Assembly: GCA_012735355.1 (NCBI GenBank)
Contig: JAAYHP010000543.1
Coordinates: 1 to 6,557 of the forward strand
DNA length: 6,557 nt
Direction: 5' to 3'
Origin: Lysinibacillus sp.
GTDB taxonomy: Bacteria; Bacillota; Bacilli; Bacillales_A; Planococcaceae
Shown here: in pieces, positions 1 to 5,143 of the stretch
Layout: each line of letters opens with the position of its first letter
Numbering within the stretch: the first letter of the stretch is position 1
Translations under genes and position numbers: made by a program
The notes under the pieces: generated by a model
Database searches by the model: none
What the model was told of the DNA's origin: nothing
What the model saw: only the letters and a program-made list of their open reading frames with translations

Positions 1-106
1 ATGCAAAGGAAGTAGCAATTAAAAACAATGACTTCCAAATTTTATTTATTAATAAACGAGATTTCATACGCTTCATGACGACTGTTTCATCTATATATTT
101 AGCCAT
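1..106 (-). CDS. pstA: Phosphate ABC transporter permease PstA, N-terminal part (runs off left edge)
   Basis: Only the first 35 codons are visible; the protein begins MAKYIDETVVMKRMKSRLL and continues into what looks like the first membrane segment (…WKSLFLIATSFA) at the window edge. PstA is the second integral-membrane subunit of the high-affinity phosphate importer and pairs with PstC to form the channel. The start is the ATG at 106-104. It lies one base after the pstC stop codon and is served by a GGGAGGAA ribosome binding site at 113-120 inside the last pstC codons, an arrangement typical of translational coupling. The identification rests on position (directly after pstS and pstC) and on the basic, cytoplasmic-looking N-terminus before a hydrophobic stretch. 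The visible protein alone is too short to prove the family. Confidence 0.85.
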   Translation of the reverse strand, partial: MAKYIDETVVMKRMKSRLLINKIWKSLFLIATSFA

Positions 107-107
107 A

Positions 108-1055
108 TTAATATTCCTCCCTGAAGCGTTTTGAAATGTAATGAGCGACTAAGTTCATAATTAATGTGAAGATAAACAATGTAAATCCAACTGAATACAT
201 TGAATAGTAAATCGTTGTACCATAACCCGCGTCACCAGAAGACACTTGTACGATATACGCCGTCATTGTCTGAATCGAACCAGTGACGTTAAAATCAAAG
301 GTTGGCGTTGCTCCTCCTGCAAGAGATACGATCATTGTCTCACCGATTGCACGGGAAATTGCTAATACAATCGATGCAACAATGCCTGACAACGCAGCAG
401 GTAAAACGACTTTTAATGTAACTTCAAACTTCGTTGCACCTAATCCTAATGCACCTTCACGGATTGAATTTGGTACAGAGCTCATAGCATCTTCAGATAA
501 TGAGGCAATACTAGGTAGAATCATAATCCCTACCACAATCCCTGGGCTTAATGCATTGAATAATTTCAGCGACGGTATCAATGTTTGTAATAGTGGTGTT
601 ACAAAAGTTAACGCAAAGAATCCATATACGATTGTCGGAACACCCGCTAATACTTCTAAAATTGGTTTAATAATGCGACGAGCCTTATCCGATGCATATT
701 CACTTAAATAGATCGCGGCTGCTAACCCTAACGGTACCGCAACACAAATAGCGATGACTGTCACTTTTAACGTTCCTAATATTAATGGTAAAACCCCAAA
801 AGCAGGATTACCGCTTGAGAACGGGAACCATTCCGTACCGAATAAGAAATCGACGATTGATACCCTCTGAAAGAATTCAAAGGTCTCGAATATTAACGTA
901 AAAATAATTCCTAATGTAGTTACTACAGAAATTAGTGCAGCGATTACTAATAAAATAGGCATTAATTTCTCAGTAAACTTTTTTCCTTTTTTGTTACGAG
1001 ACTTCGCAATCAATTGTTGAATTGATTGCTCCTTCCCTAGTCCTTGAGAAGCCAT
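108..1055 (-). CDS. pstC: Phosphate ABC transporter permease PstC
   Basis: A 315-residue inner-membrane permease of the PstSCAB phosphate importer. It forms the translocation path with PstA and contacts the PstB ATPase. After a basic cytoplasmic N-terminus (residues 1-31, rich in Lys and Arg), hydrophobic segments lie near residues 32-56, 87-117, 133-160, 170-188, 216-236 and 282-306, which fits the usual six-helix fold. The ABC-permease EAA loop is clear at residues 200-219 (EGALGLGATKFEVTLKVVLP), and the PstC-like SRAIGETM follows at 234-241. Length is normal for the family. The ATG at 1055 is supported by a GAAGGGAGT site at 1062-1070. It lies 94 bp after pstS, separated by a strong hairpin, and its stop sits one base from the pstA start. 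Expression should follow the Pho-type promoter upstream of pstS, with attenuation at the hairpin (inference). The assignment is secure from the motifs and the neighbours. Confidence 0.96.
   Translation of the reverse strand: MASQGLGKEQSIQQLIAKSRNKKGKKFTEKLMPILLVIAALISVVTTLGIIFTLIFETFEFFQRVSIVDFLFGTEWFPFSSGNPAFGVLPLILGTLKVTVIAICVAVPLGLAAAIYLSEYASDKARRIIKPILEVLAGVPTIVYGFFALTFVTPLLQTLIPSLKLFNALSPGIVVGIMILPSIASLSEDAMSSVPNSIREGALGLGATKFEVTLKVVLPAALSGIVASIVLAISRAIGETMIVSLAGGATPTFDFNVTGSIQTMTAYIVQVSSGDAGYGTTIYYSMYSVGFTLFIFTLIMNLVAHYISKRFREEY
113..120 (-). promoter_or_regulatory. pstA ribosome binding site embedded in the end of pstC
   Basis: On the minus strand GGGAGGAA precedes the pstA ATG by six bases. 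It lies within the codons for the last Arg-Glu-Glu of PstC, so ribosomes finishing pstC uncover or hand over directly to pstA. Confidence 0.8.
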
Positions 1056-1061
1056 AAAAAT

Positions 1062-1070
1062 ACTCCCTTC
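1062..1070 (-). promoter_or_regulatory. pstC ribosome binding site
   Basis: Minus-strand GAAGGGAGT lies six bases before the ATG at 1055. It fixes the pstC start and sits about a dozen bases beyond the 3' arm of the intergenic hairpin, so pstC is loaded independently of pstS. Confidence 0.75.
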
Positions 1071-1082
1071 TTAATACGTGAC

Positions 1083-1114
1083 AAAATGTGTGGGCCTTGA
1101 TACCCACACATTTT
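1083..1114 (-). terminator. Hairpin between pstS and pstC (attenuator or mRNA-stabilising stem)
   Basis: A 12-bp perfect inverted repeat: arms 1083-1094 and 1103-1114, eight-base loop 1095-1102. The core is ATGTGTGGG/CCCACACAT. In the direction of transcription only four U residues follow before a G, so termination is probably partial. The other strand has five T, so it could also stop transcription from the opposite side. Located between the receptor gene and the permease genes, it would let pstS mRNA exceed pstCA mRNA by early termination or by blocking 3' exonucleases. I recall a comparable stem and transcript processing after pstS in B. subtilis; whether it acts as a terminator or a stabiliser here cannot be told from sequence. 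Confidence 0.75.
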
Positions 1115-1149
1115 TATATGAAATTTAGATTTTCTATTTGAATAGAAAA

Positions 1150-2124
1150 TTATTTTAACCCTTCAAGTTTTCCTAATTCTTCAGCATATTTTTCATCTGG
1201 CAATCTTACATAACCAACAGCTTCTGCCATGTCACCAGCATTTTCTAATGTAAATTTCATGAAATCATAAAATGCTTCATTTTCTTTTACTTTTGCATTG
1301 TTTACAAATACGTATAATGGACGTGAAAGCGGCGTGTATTCTCCGTTTTCAATCGATTCATTTGTAGGCTCTACACCATTTACGCTAACTGCATTTAATT
1401 TGCCTTGATTTTCTAAGAAGTAAGCATAACCGAAGAATCCGATAGCATTTTTATCCGCAGCAACACCTTGAACGATCACGTTATCGTCTTCAGATAATTG
1501 TGCTGCACGCACTAATTCTTCACCTTCTAAAACGACTTCATCAAAGTAGTCATAAGTACCAGAGTCTGTTCCTGGCGCATAATATACGATTTCTTCAGCT
1601 GGCCAAGATGGATCGATATCAGACCATTTTTTTGCACTTCCATCTTCAATCCAAATTTGTTTTAATTGCTCCATTGTTAAATTTGTTGCCCAATCGTTTT
1701 CAGAGTTGATAACTACCGTAATACCGTCATAAGCAATTTCAAATTGTGTATATTCAATTCCTGCTTCATCTAAAGCAGCTGCTTCTTCATCTTTAATTTC
1801 ACGAGATGCATTAGAGAAATCAGTTTCACCTGCGATGAATTTTTCAAATCCTCCACCAGTACCAGAAACACCAACGGATACTTTCACATCTGGTTGAACA
1901 GCGCGATATTCTTCAACAAGAGCTTCAGTAATAGGTGCAACCGTTGAAGAACCGTCACCAGATACTGCACCAGTTAATTGTGCATCACCGTTTTCAGCTT
2001 GCCCTGTTGAATCATTACCTGTAGTTGCTTGTTCATCTTCTGTTGTGTTTCCACCACCACAAGCTCCTAGCAGTAATGCAGAACCTAATACAGCTGTCAT
2101 TGATAAGTATTTCCACTTTTTCAT
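1150..2124 (-). CDS. pstS: Phosphate-binding lipoprotein PstS (ABC transporter receptor)
   Basis: A 324-residue extracellular phosphate receptor that captures phosphate and delivers it to PstC/PstA. It has a lipoprotein signal peptide: MKKWKYL, a hydrophobic core, then LGAC, with Cys22 as the lipidated residue after signal peptidase II cleavage. A Gly/Asn/Asp/Glu-rich linker follows (about 23-50), as usual for surface lipoproteins. Phosphate-site motifs of the PstS family are visible: GDGSSTVAP at 56-64, SGTGGGF at 87-93 followed by DFSNASREI, and GTDSGTYDYF at 185-194. The NAIGFFGYAYF and TPLSRPLYVFV stretches at about 226-274 are also typical. The ATG at 2124 is fixed by GGAGGAAA at 2131-2138. 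The gene is preceded by PhoP-box-like repeats, so induction by phosphate limitation is expected. The protein is acidic overall, normal in length, and shows nothing missing. Confidence 0.97.
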   Translation of the reverse strand: MKKWKYLSMTAVLGSALLLGACGGGNTTEDEQATTGNDSTGQAENGDAQLTGAVSGDGSSTVAPITEALVEEYRAVQPDVKVSVGVSGTGGGFEKFIAGETDFSNASREIKDEEAAALDEAGIEYTQFEIAYDGITVVINSENDWATNLTMEQLKQIWIEDGSAKKWSDIDPSWPAEEIVYYAPGTDSGTYDYFDEVVLEGEELVRAAQLSEDDNVIVQGVAADKNAIGFFGYAYFLENQGKLNAVSVNGVEPTNESIENGEYTPLSRPLYVFVNNAKVKENEAFYDFMKFTLENAGDMAEAVGYVRLPDEKYAEELGKLEGLK

Positions 2125-2130
2125 ATGATA

Positions 2131-2138
2131 TTTCCTCC
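2131..2138 (-). promoter_or_regulatory. pstS ribosome binding site
   Basis: Minus-strand GGAGGAAA ends six bases before the ATG at 2124, a near-perfect anti-SD match that fits a highly expressed receptor gene. Confidence 0.8.
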
Positions 2139-2191
2139 ATAATCCGTAGTAAGTTTTCTTACATGTTCAACTATAAAGTTGGTTTATTGAT

Positions 2192-2197
2192 GTTATA
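2192..2197 (-). promoter_or_regulatory. Candidate -10 element of the pstS promoter
   Basis: Minus-strand TATAAC (5 of 6 to TATAAT) lies nine bases downstream of the last PhoP-like box, and no good -35 hexamer stands 17 bases upstream. That fits PhoP-activated Bacillus promoters, where PhoP boxes replace the -35. It would place the transcript start near 2185 and leave a 5' leader of about 60 bases. That leader contains two small stems: 2149-2153 with 2158-2162, and 2168-2172 with 2177-2181. Confidence 0.5.
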
Positions 2198-2206
2198 TAA
2201 ATGATT

Positions 2207-2243
2207 TGTTAAAAGAATGTAAATCGAAGTAAATGTTTATTAA
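2207..2243 (-). promoter_or_regulatory. PhoP box cluster (four TTAACA-like repeats) upstream of pstS
   Basis: Read on the minus strand, four hexamers stand in direct repeat: TTAATA (2243-2238), TTTACT (2233-2228), TTTACA (2223-2218) and TTAACA (2212-2207), starting 10, 10 and 11 bases apart. Three of the four fit the Bacillus PhoP consensus TT(A/C/T)A(C/T)A, and TTTACT misses only the last base. The roughly 11-base phasing puts all boxes on one face of the helix, as needed for a pair of PhoP dimers. The cluster lies about 20 to 60 bases upstream of the inferred start point, the usual place in activated Pho promoters. Binding itself is inferred. Confidence 0.75.
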
Positions 2244-2260
2244 CAATCGATTCTTTTATC

Positions 2261-2282
2261 AAAAATAGAGTCTACTATTTTT
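2261..2282. repeat. AT-rich inverted repeat upstream of the PhoP boxes
   Basis: AAAAATAG at 2261-2268 and CTATTTTT at 2275-2282 are perfect 8-bp arms around a six-base loop, followed on the plus strand by further T. It lies between the pbpA terminator and the pstS control region. It could be a weak plus-strand terminator or simply a bent, AT-rich upstream sequence; no function can be assigned. Confidence 0.35.
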
Positions 2283-2320
2283 TTGAAGACATTGAAGTTT
2301 CTATACTTCCACCTAGCAAT

Positions 2321-2431
2321 AAAGAAAAGAGGCTGGGACAAAACCCACCTCTGATAAATGGAAAAATGGGAATTTGAGTTCGCTCAAATTCCCATTTTTC
2401 ATTCTATTGAAGCTGTTTTGTCCCAGCCTCT
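2321..2431 (-). terminator. pbpA terminator: long nested inverted repeat of the GAGGCTGGGACAAAAC type
   Basis: The outer arms are a 17-bp perfect inverted repeat (2328-2344 with 2415-2431; core GAGGCTGGGACAAAAC). They enclose a second perfect 18-bp hairpin (2361-2378 with 2383-2400, four-base loop), which can extend about three more pairs with one bulged G. In the direction of pbpA transcription the last arm is followed by a U-rich run (2328-2321 reads UUUUCUUU). The 3' arm can also pair locally: GAGGTGGG (2351-2344), loop TTTTGT, CCCA-G-CCTC (2337-2329), one bulged base. That gives a compact intrinsic terminator by itself. The element begins one base after the pbpA TGA. I recall similar GAGGCTGGGACAAAA sequences in intergenic regions of several Firmicutes, so it may be one copy of a dispersed family. 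It isolates pbpA from pstS transcription. Confidence 0.85.
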
Positions 2432-2432
2432 A

Positions 2433-4634
2433 TCATTCGTTCACTATTTGATCTTCTGTTTCTTCATCAATTTTTTCATCCGTTGTAGGCGGTAATATTT
2501 TCTTGTCTACAACAGTGTCCGTTAATTCACTTTTCGCATATTTTTCTTTTAATTCAAAATAAACATCTAATACTTCTCTTGCAATTTGGTTATTTTGGTC
2601 ATAATAACTAGTAAAGTTTGTTGTTACCCAAGGGATTACGACAGCATACGCCACTTCTGGATTTTCATACGGTGCAAATCCAGCATGGGTTAACGTCAAT
2701 GTGTACGTACCGAATTTTTCACGGATTGGTCCATAATAAATTACTTCAGCAGTTCCAGTTTTACCAGCCGCCGTGTATGGCGCATTTGCGAAACGACCAC
2801 GAGCAGTACCTTGACTTCCACTATATACTAAACGCAATCCTTCTTTAACCCGATTGATTTCTTCTTCTGTATTTGAAATTCGATTTAATACTTTCGGTGA
2901 CACTTCTTCTATTAAAGGCCCTAACGTTTTACCGTCCTTCGATGGTTCGCGAACTTCCTTCAACATTCTCGGCTGCACTCGGTATCCACCATTGGCAATC
3001 GTTGAAATATATTGAACTAATTGCATTGGCGTATACGTATCAAACTGTCCAATGGCTAAGTCTAAAATTTTACCCGGTGTATCCATAATCCCTTGATAAC
3101 CTGCAAATTCATTCGGTAAATCGATGCCTGTTTTAACACCTAAGCCGAATTCAGCATATCCATTCCGCATTTTTTGCAATGTACCCTCTTTTAATTGAAG
3201 TCCCATATTGTATCGATAATTTGTTCCACCAAGCATTAAGGCAATTTGGAACATATAAGAGTTGGACGAACGCTCTAACGCTTTTAAATCGTTCATCGCA
3301 ATACGGCCACCTCTGTTAAAGATGGAACTTTTCGGCTCTGTGCTTGCCAACTTAATCGGTTGGTCGATTAATGTCGTACCTGGTTGAATGACCCCTTCTT
3401 TATACCCCATTAACATCGTTGCCGCTTTTACTGTGGAACCTGCTTCATAGGCAGTAGTAAAGGTACCATAGGAATAATCAATGACATATTGTTTTCCGGT
3501 TTCAGGATCTTTTTCGATTTTTTTACCGACAACTGCCAGAAGTTCTCCTGTATTTGGATTCATCATCACAAAAAAGGCACGATCAAGTAGAGAAGAACCA
3601 CCCTTCGCCTTTAATTCTAATAATTTTTCTTCCACGATACGTTCAGCTGCTTCTTGCAACTCAATATCAATCGTAGTGACTAAATCTTTGCCGGGTTCCC
3701 CTTCAAAGATCGTCTCCATATCAATGACTTCGCCTTTTTTGTTTGTCACGTTTTTAACAACGGATTTTTGACCTTGTAACAACTCTTCATATTGGGATTC
3801 AAAATAACTTTCCCCAACCCGATCATTTCGAGAATAATCTCTTGCTAAATAATAATACAACTGAGATTTAGGGATACCTTTGCTCGGTACAGTTGTCCTT
3901 CCTAAAATGGATAAAGAACTTAATTTTACTCTTTTCCAATCGGTCGTCGTATTTACTCCTGGTAATTCGTATAACCTTTCCGATACTCGGGCAAATTCTT
4001 CATCGGTCACATTATCACTCTTAATAATTTGTGGCGATAAATTATACCCCGATGACATTTCTCGATAAATCGCTAACACTTCTAAATCAAAGGGAGTGAG
4101 TTCATTTAATTCTTCTTCGGTAATTCGTTGACGTACTAAACGGTCGATTTCTAATTGAGCTTCCTTTTCATCTTCAAACTTTTCGCGAATTTCCTTTTCC
4201 TCTTTTTTTGTTACTTTTGCATAGGCTTCATCATAATTTTTTAAAATCCAAAAGTCTTGCTTATCGCGCAACGTCACTCGATTTGTCGGTTGCTCAATCA
4301 ACATCGCTAATTTCTCAGCAACTTCTATCATCTCTTCTTGTTTAGTAGATTGCATTTTCGTATATGTAATGGCGTGTTGAGGTTCATTATCAACAAGTAT
4401 TCTTCCGTATCGGTCGTAAATCCTTCCCCGAGGAACACTCGTATTGACCGCAACTTCTTCCGTCCTCTCGATTGCAAGTACGTAATCTTCTCCTTTAACA
4501 ATTTGCAAGTAACCTAGACGAAAAATTAACATTGAGAATAATACAAATATCGAAATGAATAAAACGTTCATGCGAAAGGATAAACTTGTACTATATTTTC
4601 CTTTATGAGGTGTTTCGTCTTTCATTTTTCGCAT
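2433..4634 (-). CDS. pbpA: Class B penicillin-binding protein, PBP2A-like D,D-transpeptidase
   Basis: A 733-residue membrane-anchored transpeptidase that cross-links peptidoglycan; B. subtilis PBP2A acts in cell elongation. A single membrane anchor lies at about 20-43. The class B N-terminal motif RGRIYDRYGRILVDN is at 69-83, and the pedestal/dimerisation segment VGESYFESQYEELLQG is at 273-288. The transpeptidase motifs are all intact: STVK (catalytic Ser400, Lys403), SSN (456-458) and KTG (625-627). The acidic tail after about 700 is low complexity. The open frame extends to an ATG at 4673, but I chose the ATG at 4634. It has a strong GGGAGG site seven bases upstream, whereas 4673 has none and coincides with the inferred transcript start. 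The stop TGA is followed at once by an in-frame TAG. Adjacency to pstS matches B. subtilis pbpA (yqgF). PbpH is the alternative paralogue; the neighbourhood favours pbpA. Confidence 0.92.
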   Translation of the reverse strand: MRKMKDETPHKGKYSTSLSFRMNVLFISIFVLFSMLIFRLGYLQIVKGEDYVLAIERTEEVAVNTSVPRGRIYDRYGRILVDNEPQHAITYTKMQSTKQEEMIEVAEKLAMLIEQPTNRVTLRDKQDFWILKNYDEAYAKVTKKEEKEIREKFEDEKEAQLEIDRLVRQRITEEELNELTPFDLEVLAIYREMSSGYNLSPQIIKSDNVTDEEFARVSERLYELPGVNTTTDWKRVKLSSLSILGRTTVPSKGIPKSQLYYYLARDYSRNDRVGESYFESQYEELLQGQKSVVKNVTNKKGEVIDMETIFEGEPGKDLVTTIDIELQEAAERIVEEKLLELKAKGGSSLLDRAFFVMMNPNTGELLAVVGKKIEKDPETGKQYVIDYSYGTFTTAYEAGSTVKAATMLMGYKEGVIQPGTTLIDQPIKLASTEPKSSIFNRGGRIAMNDLKALERSSNSYMFQIALMLGGTNYRYNMGLQLKEGTLQKMRNGYAEFGLGVKTGIDLPNEFAGYQGIMDTPGKILDLAIGQFDTYTPMQLVQYISTIANGGYRVQPRMLKEVREPSKDGKTLGPLIEEVSPKVLNRISNTEEEINRVKEGLRLVYSGSQGTARGRFANAPYTAAGKTGTAEVIYYGPIREKFGTYTLTLTHAGFAPYENPEVAYAVVIPWVTTNFTSYYDQNNQIAREVLDVYFELKEKYAKSELTDTVVDKKILPPTTDEKIDEETEDQIVNE

Positions 4635-4640
4635 ATAAAG

Positions 4641-4650
4641 CCTCCCTTCT
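4641..4650 (-). promoter_or_regulatory. Ribosome binding site that fixes the pbpA start
   Basis: Minus-strand AGAAGGGAGG ends six bases before the ATG at 4634-4632. The longer alternative starting at 4673 would place this site inside the coding region and would add a 13-residue, Arg-rich leader with no ribosome binding site of its own. Confidence 0.8.
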
Positions 4651-4680
4651 CTACTCCGACCTCTTTCGTACATGTTTTTT

Positions 4681-4689
4681 AGTATACCA
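4681..4689 (-). promoter_or_regulatory. Extended -10 promoter for pbpA
   Basis: Minus-strand TGGTATACT is a TGn extended -10 followed by TATACT (5 of 6 to TATAAT). The region 16-18 bases upstream is only T-rich (TTTTTA/TTTTTT), a poor -35, which extended -10 promoters tolerate. It predicts a start near 4674 and a leader of about 40 bases before the chosen ATG. Confidence 0.55.
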
Positions 4690-4765
4690 TTTTAACGTAT
4701 GATAAAAAACCTATAAGCATGTTCTATTCTTTAAACGGCAATGTTGTTCTTTCGGTTTCACGCAC

Positions 4766-4791
4766 AAAAAAAAGAGAGACAAAAAGCTCCC
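4766..4791 (-). terminator. Weak intrinsic terminator after the PAS-GGDEF-EAL gene
   Basis: On the minus strand GGGAG (4791-4787) can pair with CTCTC (4778-4774), with one G-U pair and an eight-base loop, and is followed by an uninterrupted run of eight T (4773-4766). The stem is short, but the U-run is long. It lies about 20 bases after the EAL stop codon and upstream of the pbpA promoter. Confidence 0.6.
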
Positions 4792-4810
4792 CGTTTCATC
4801 ATTTATATAA

Positions 4811-5137
4811 TTAATTGATTAATTCGTCCACTTGTTCTATTGGCATCGGTTTGTAAAAATAAAATCCTTGTGCCGTTGGGCAAGCCATTTCTCGAATCAA
4901 TTTTAATTGTTCTTCCGTCTCTATTCCTTCTGCAACCGTATTTAATCCCATATTTTTTGCCAATTGAATAATAGTTTGTACAATTGTACTTCCTTTATTT
5001 TCATTAAGTTTATTTACAAAACTTCGATCAATTTTAATTTCTGAAACGGGAAGTTGATTTAGATAGCTTAATGAAGAAACACCAATTCCAAAATCATCTA
5101 CCGAACTTTCAAAACCTATTTGATGTAATTTTTCCAA
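4811..5137 (-). CDS. C-terminal half of the interrupted EAL domain
   Basis: 108 codons if begun at TTG 5137, three codons after the interrupting stop and in the same frame. It carries the second half of the phosphodiesterase barrel: the VDDFGIG metal-binding pair (codons 462-463 of the reconstructed gene), EIKIDRSFV with the conserved Lys (483), TVAEGIET with the conserved Glu (518), and AQGFYFYKPMP with the conserved Gln (538). All catalytic residues expected in this half are present. A purine-rich AGAAGG (5154-5149) lies 11 bases before the TTG, so reinitiation after the nearby stop is conceivable. I consider translation unlikely to be efficient. On its own it would be an incomplete barrel. 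Confidence 0.4.
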   Translation of the reverse strand: MEKLHQIGFESSVDDFGIGVSSLSYLNQLPVSEIKIDRSFVNKLNENKGSTIVQTIIQLAKNMGLNTVAEGIETEEQLKLIREMACPTAQGFYFYKPMPIEQVDELIN

Positions 5138-5143
5138 AGTTTC

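Noticed and set aside
283..711. Plus-strand open frame of 142 codons opposite pstC
   Set aside because: It is the antisense of a strongly supported permease gene, shows no family motifs, and is a by-product of the codon use of the real gene.
1129..1150. 10-bp AT-only palindrome (ATTTTCTATT/AATAGAAAAT) at the pstS stop codon
   Set aside because: It has only one G-C pair and a two-base loop, so it would be unstable as RNA. Such repeats are expected by chance in AT-rich intergenic DNA, and the nearby 12-bp GC-containing stem is the better signal.
3481..3771. Plus-strand open frame opposite pbpA (and similar short ones at 2618-2848, 2873-3088 and 3880-4068)
   Set aside because: All lie antisense within the coding region of a protein with complete catalytic motifs. 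The Ser/Phe/Leu-rich products look like reverse-strand shadows.
4634..4673. Longer pbpA start at ATG 4673 (13 extra residues, MYERGRSREGRLY)
   Set aside because: No ribosome binding site precedes it, and it nearly coincides with the predicted transcription start. A strong GGGAGG stands at the right distance before 4634.
4674..4810. Small gene or riboswitch between the EAL gene and pbpA
   Set aside because: The 137 bases hold only a weak terminator and an extended -10 promoter. No open frame with a ribosome binding site and no recognisable riboswitch core is present.
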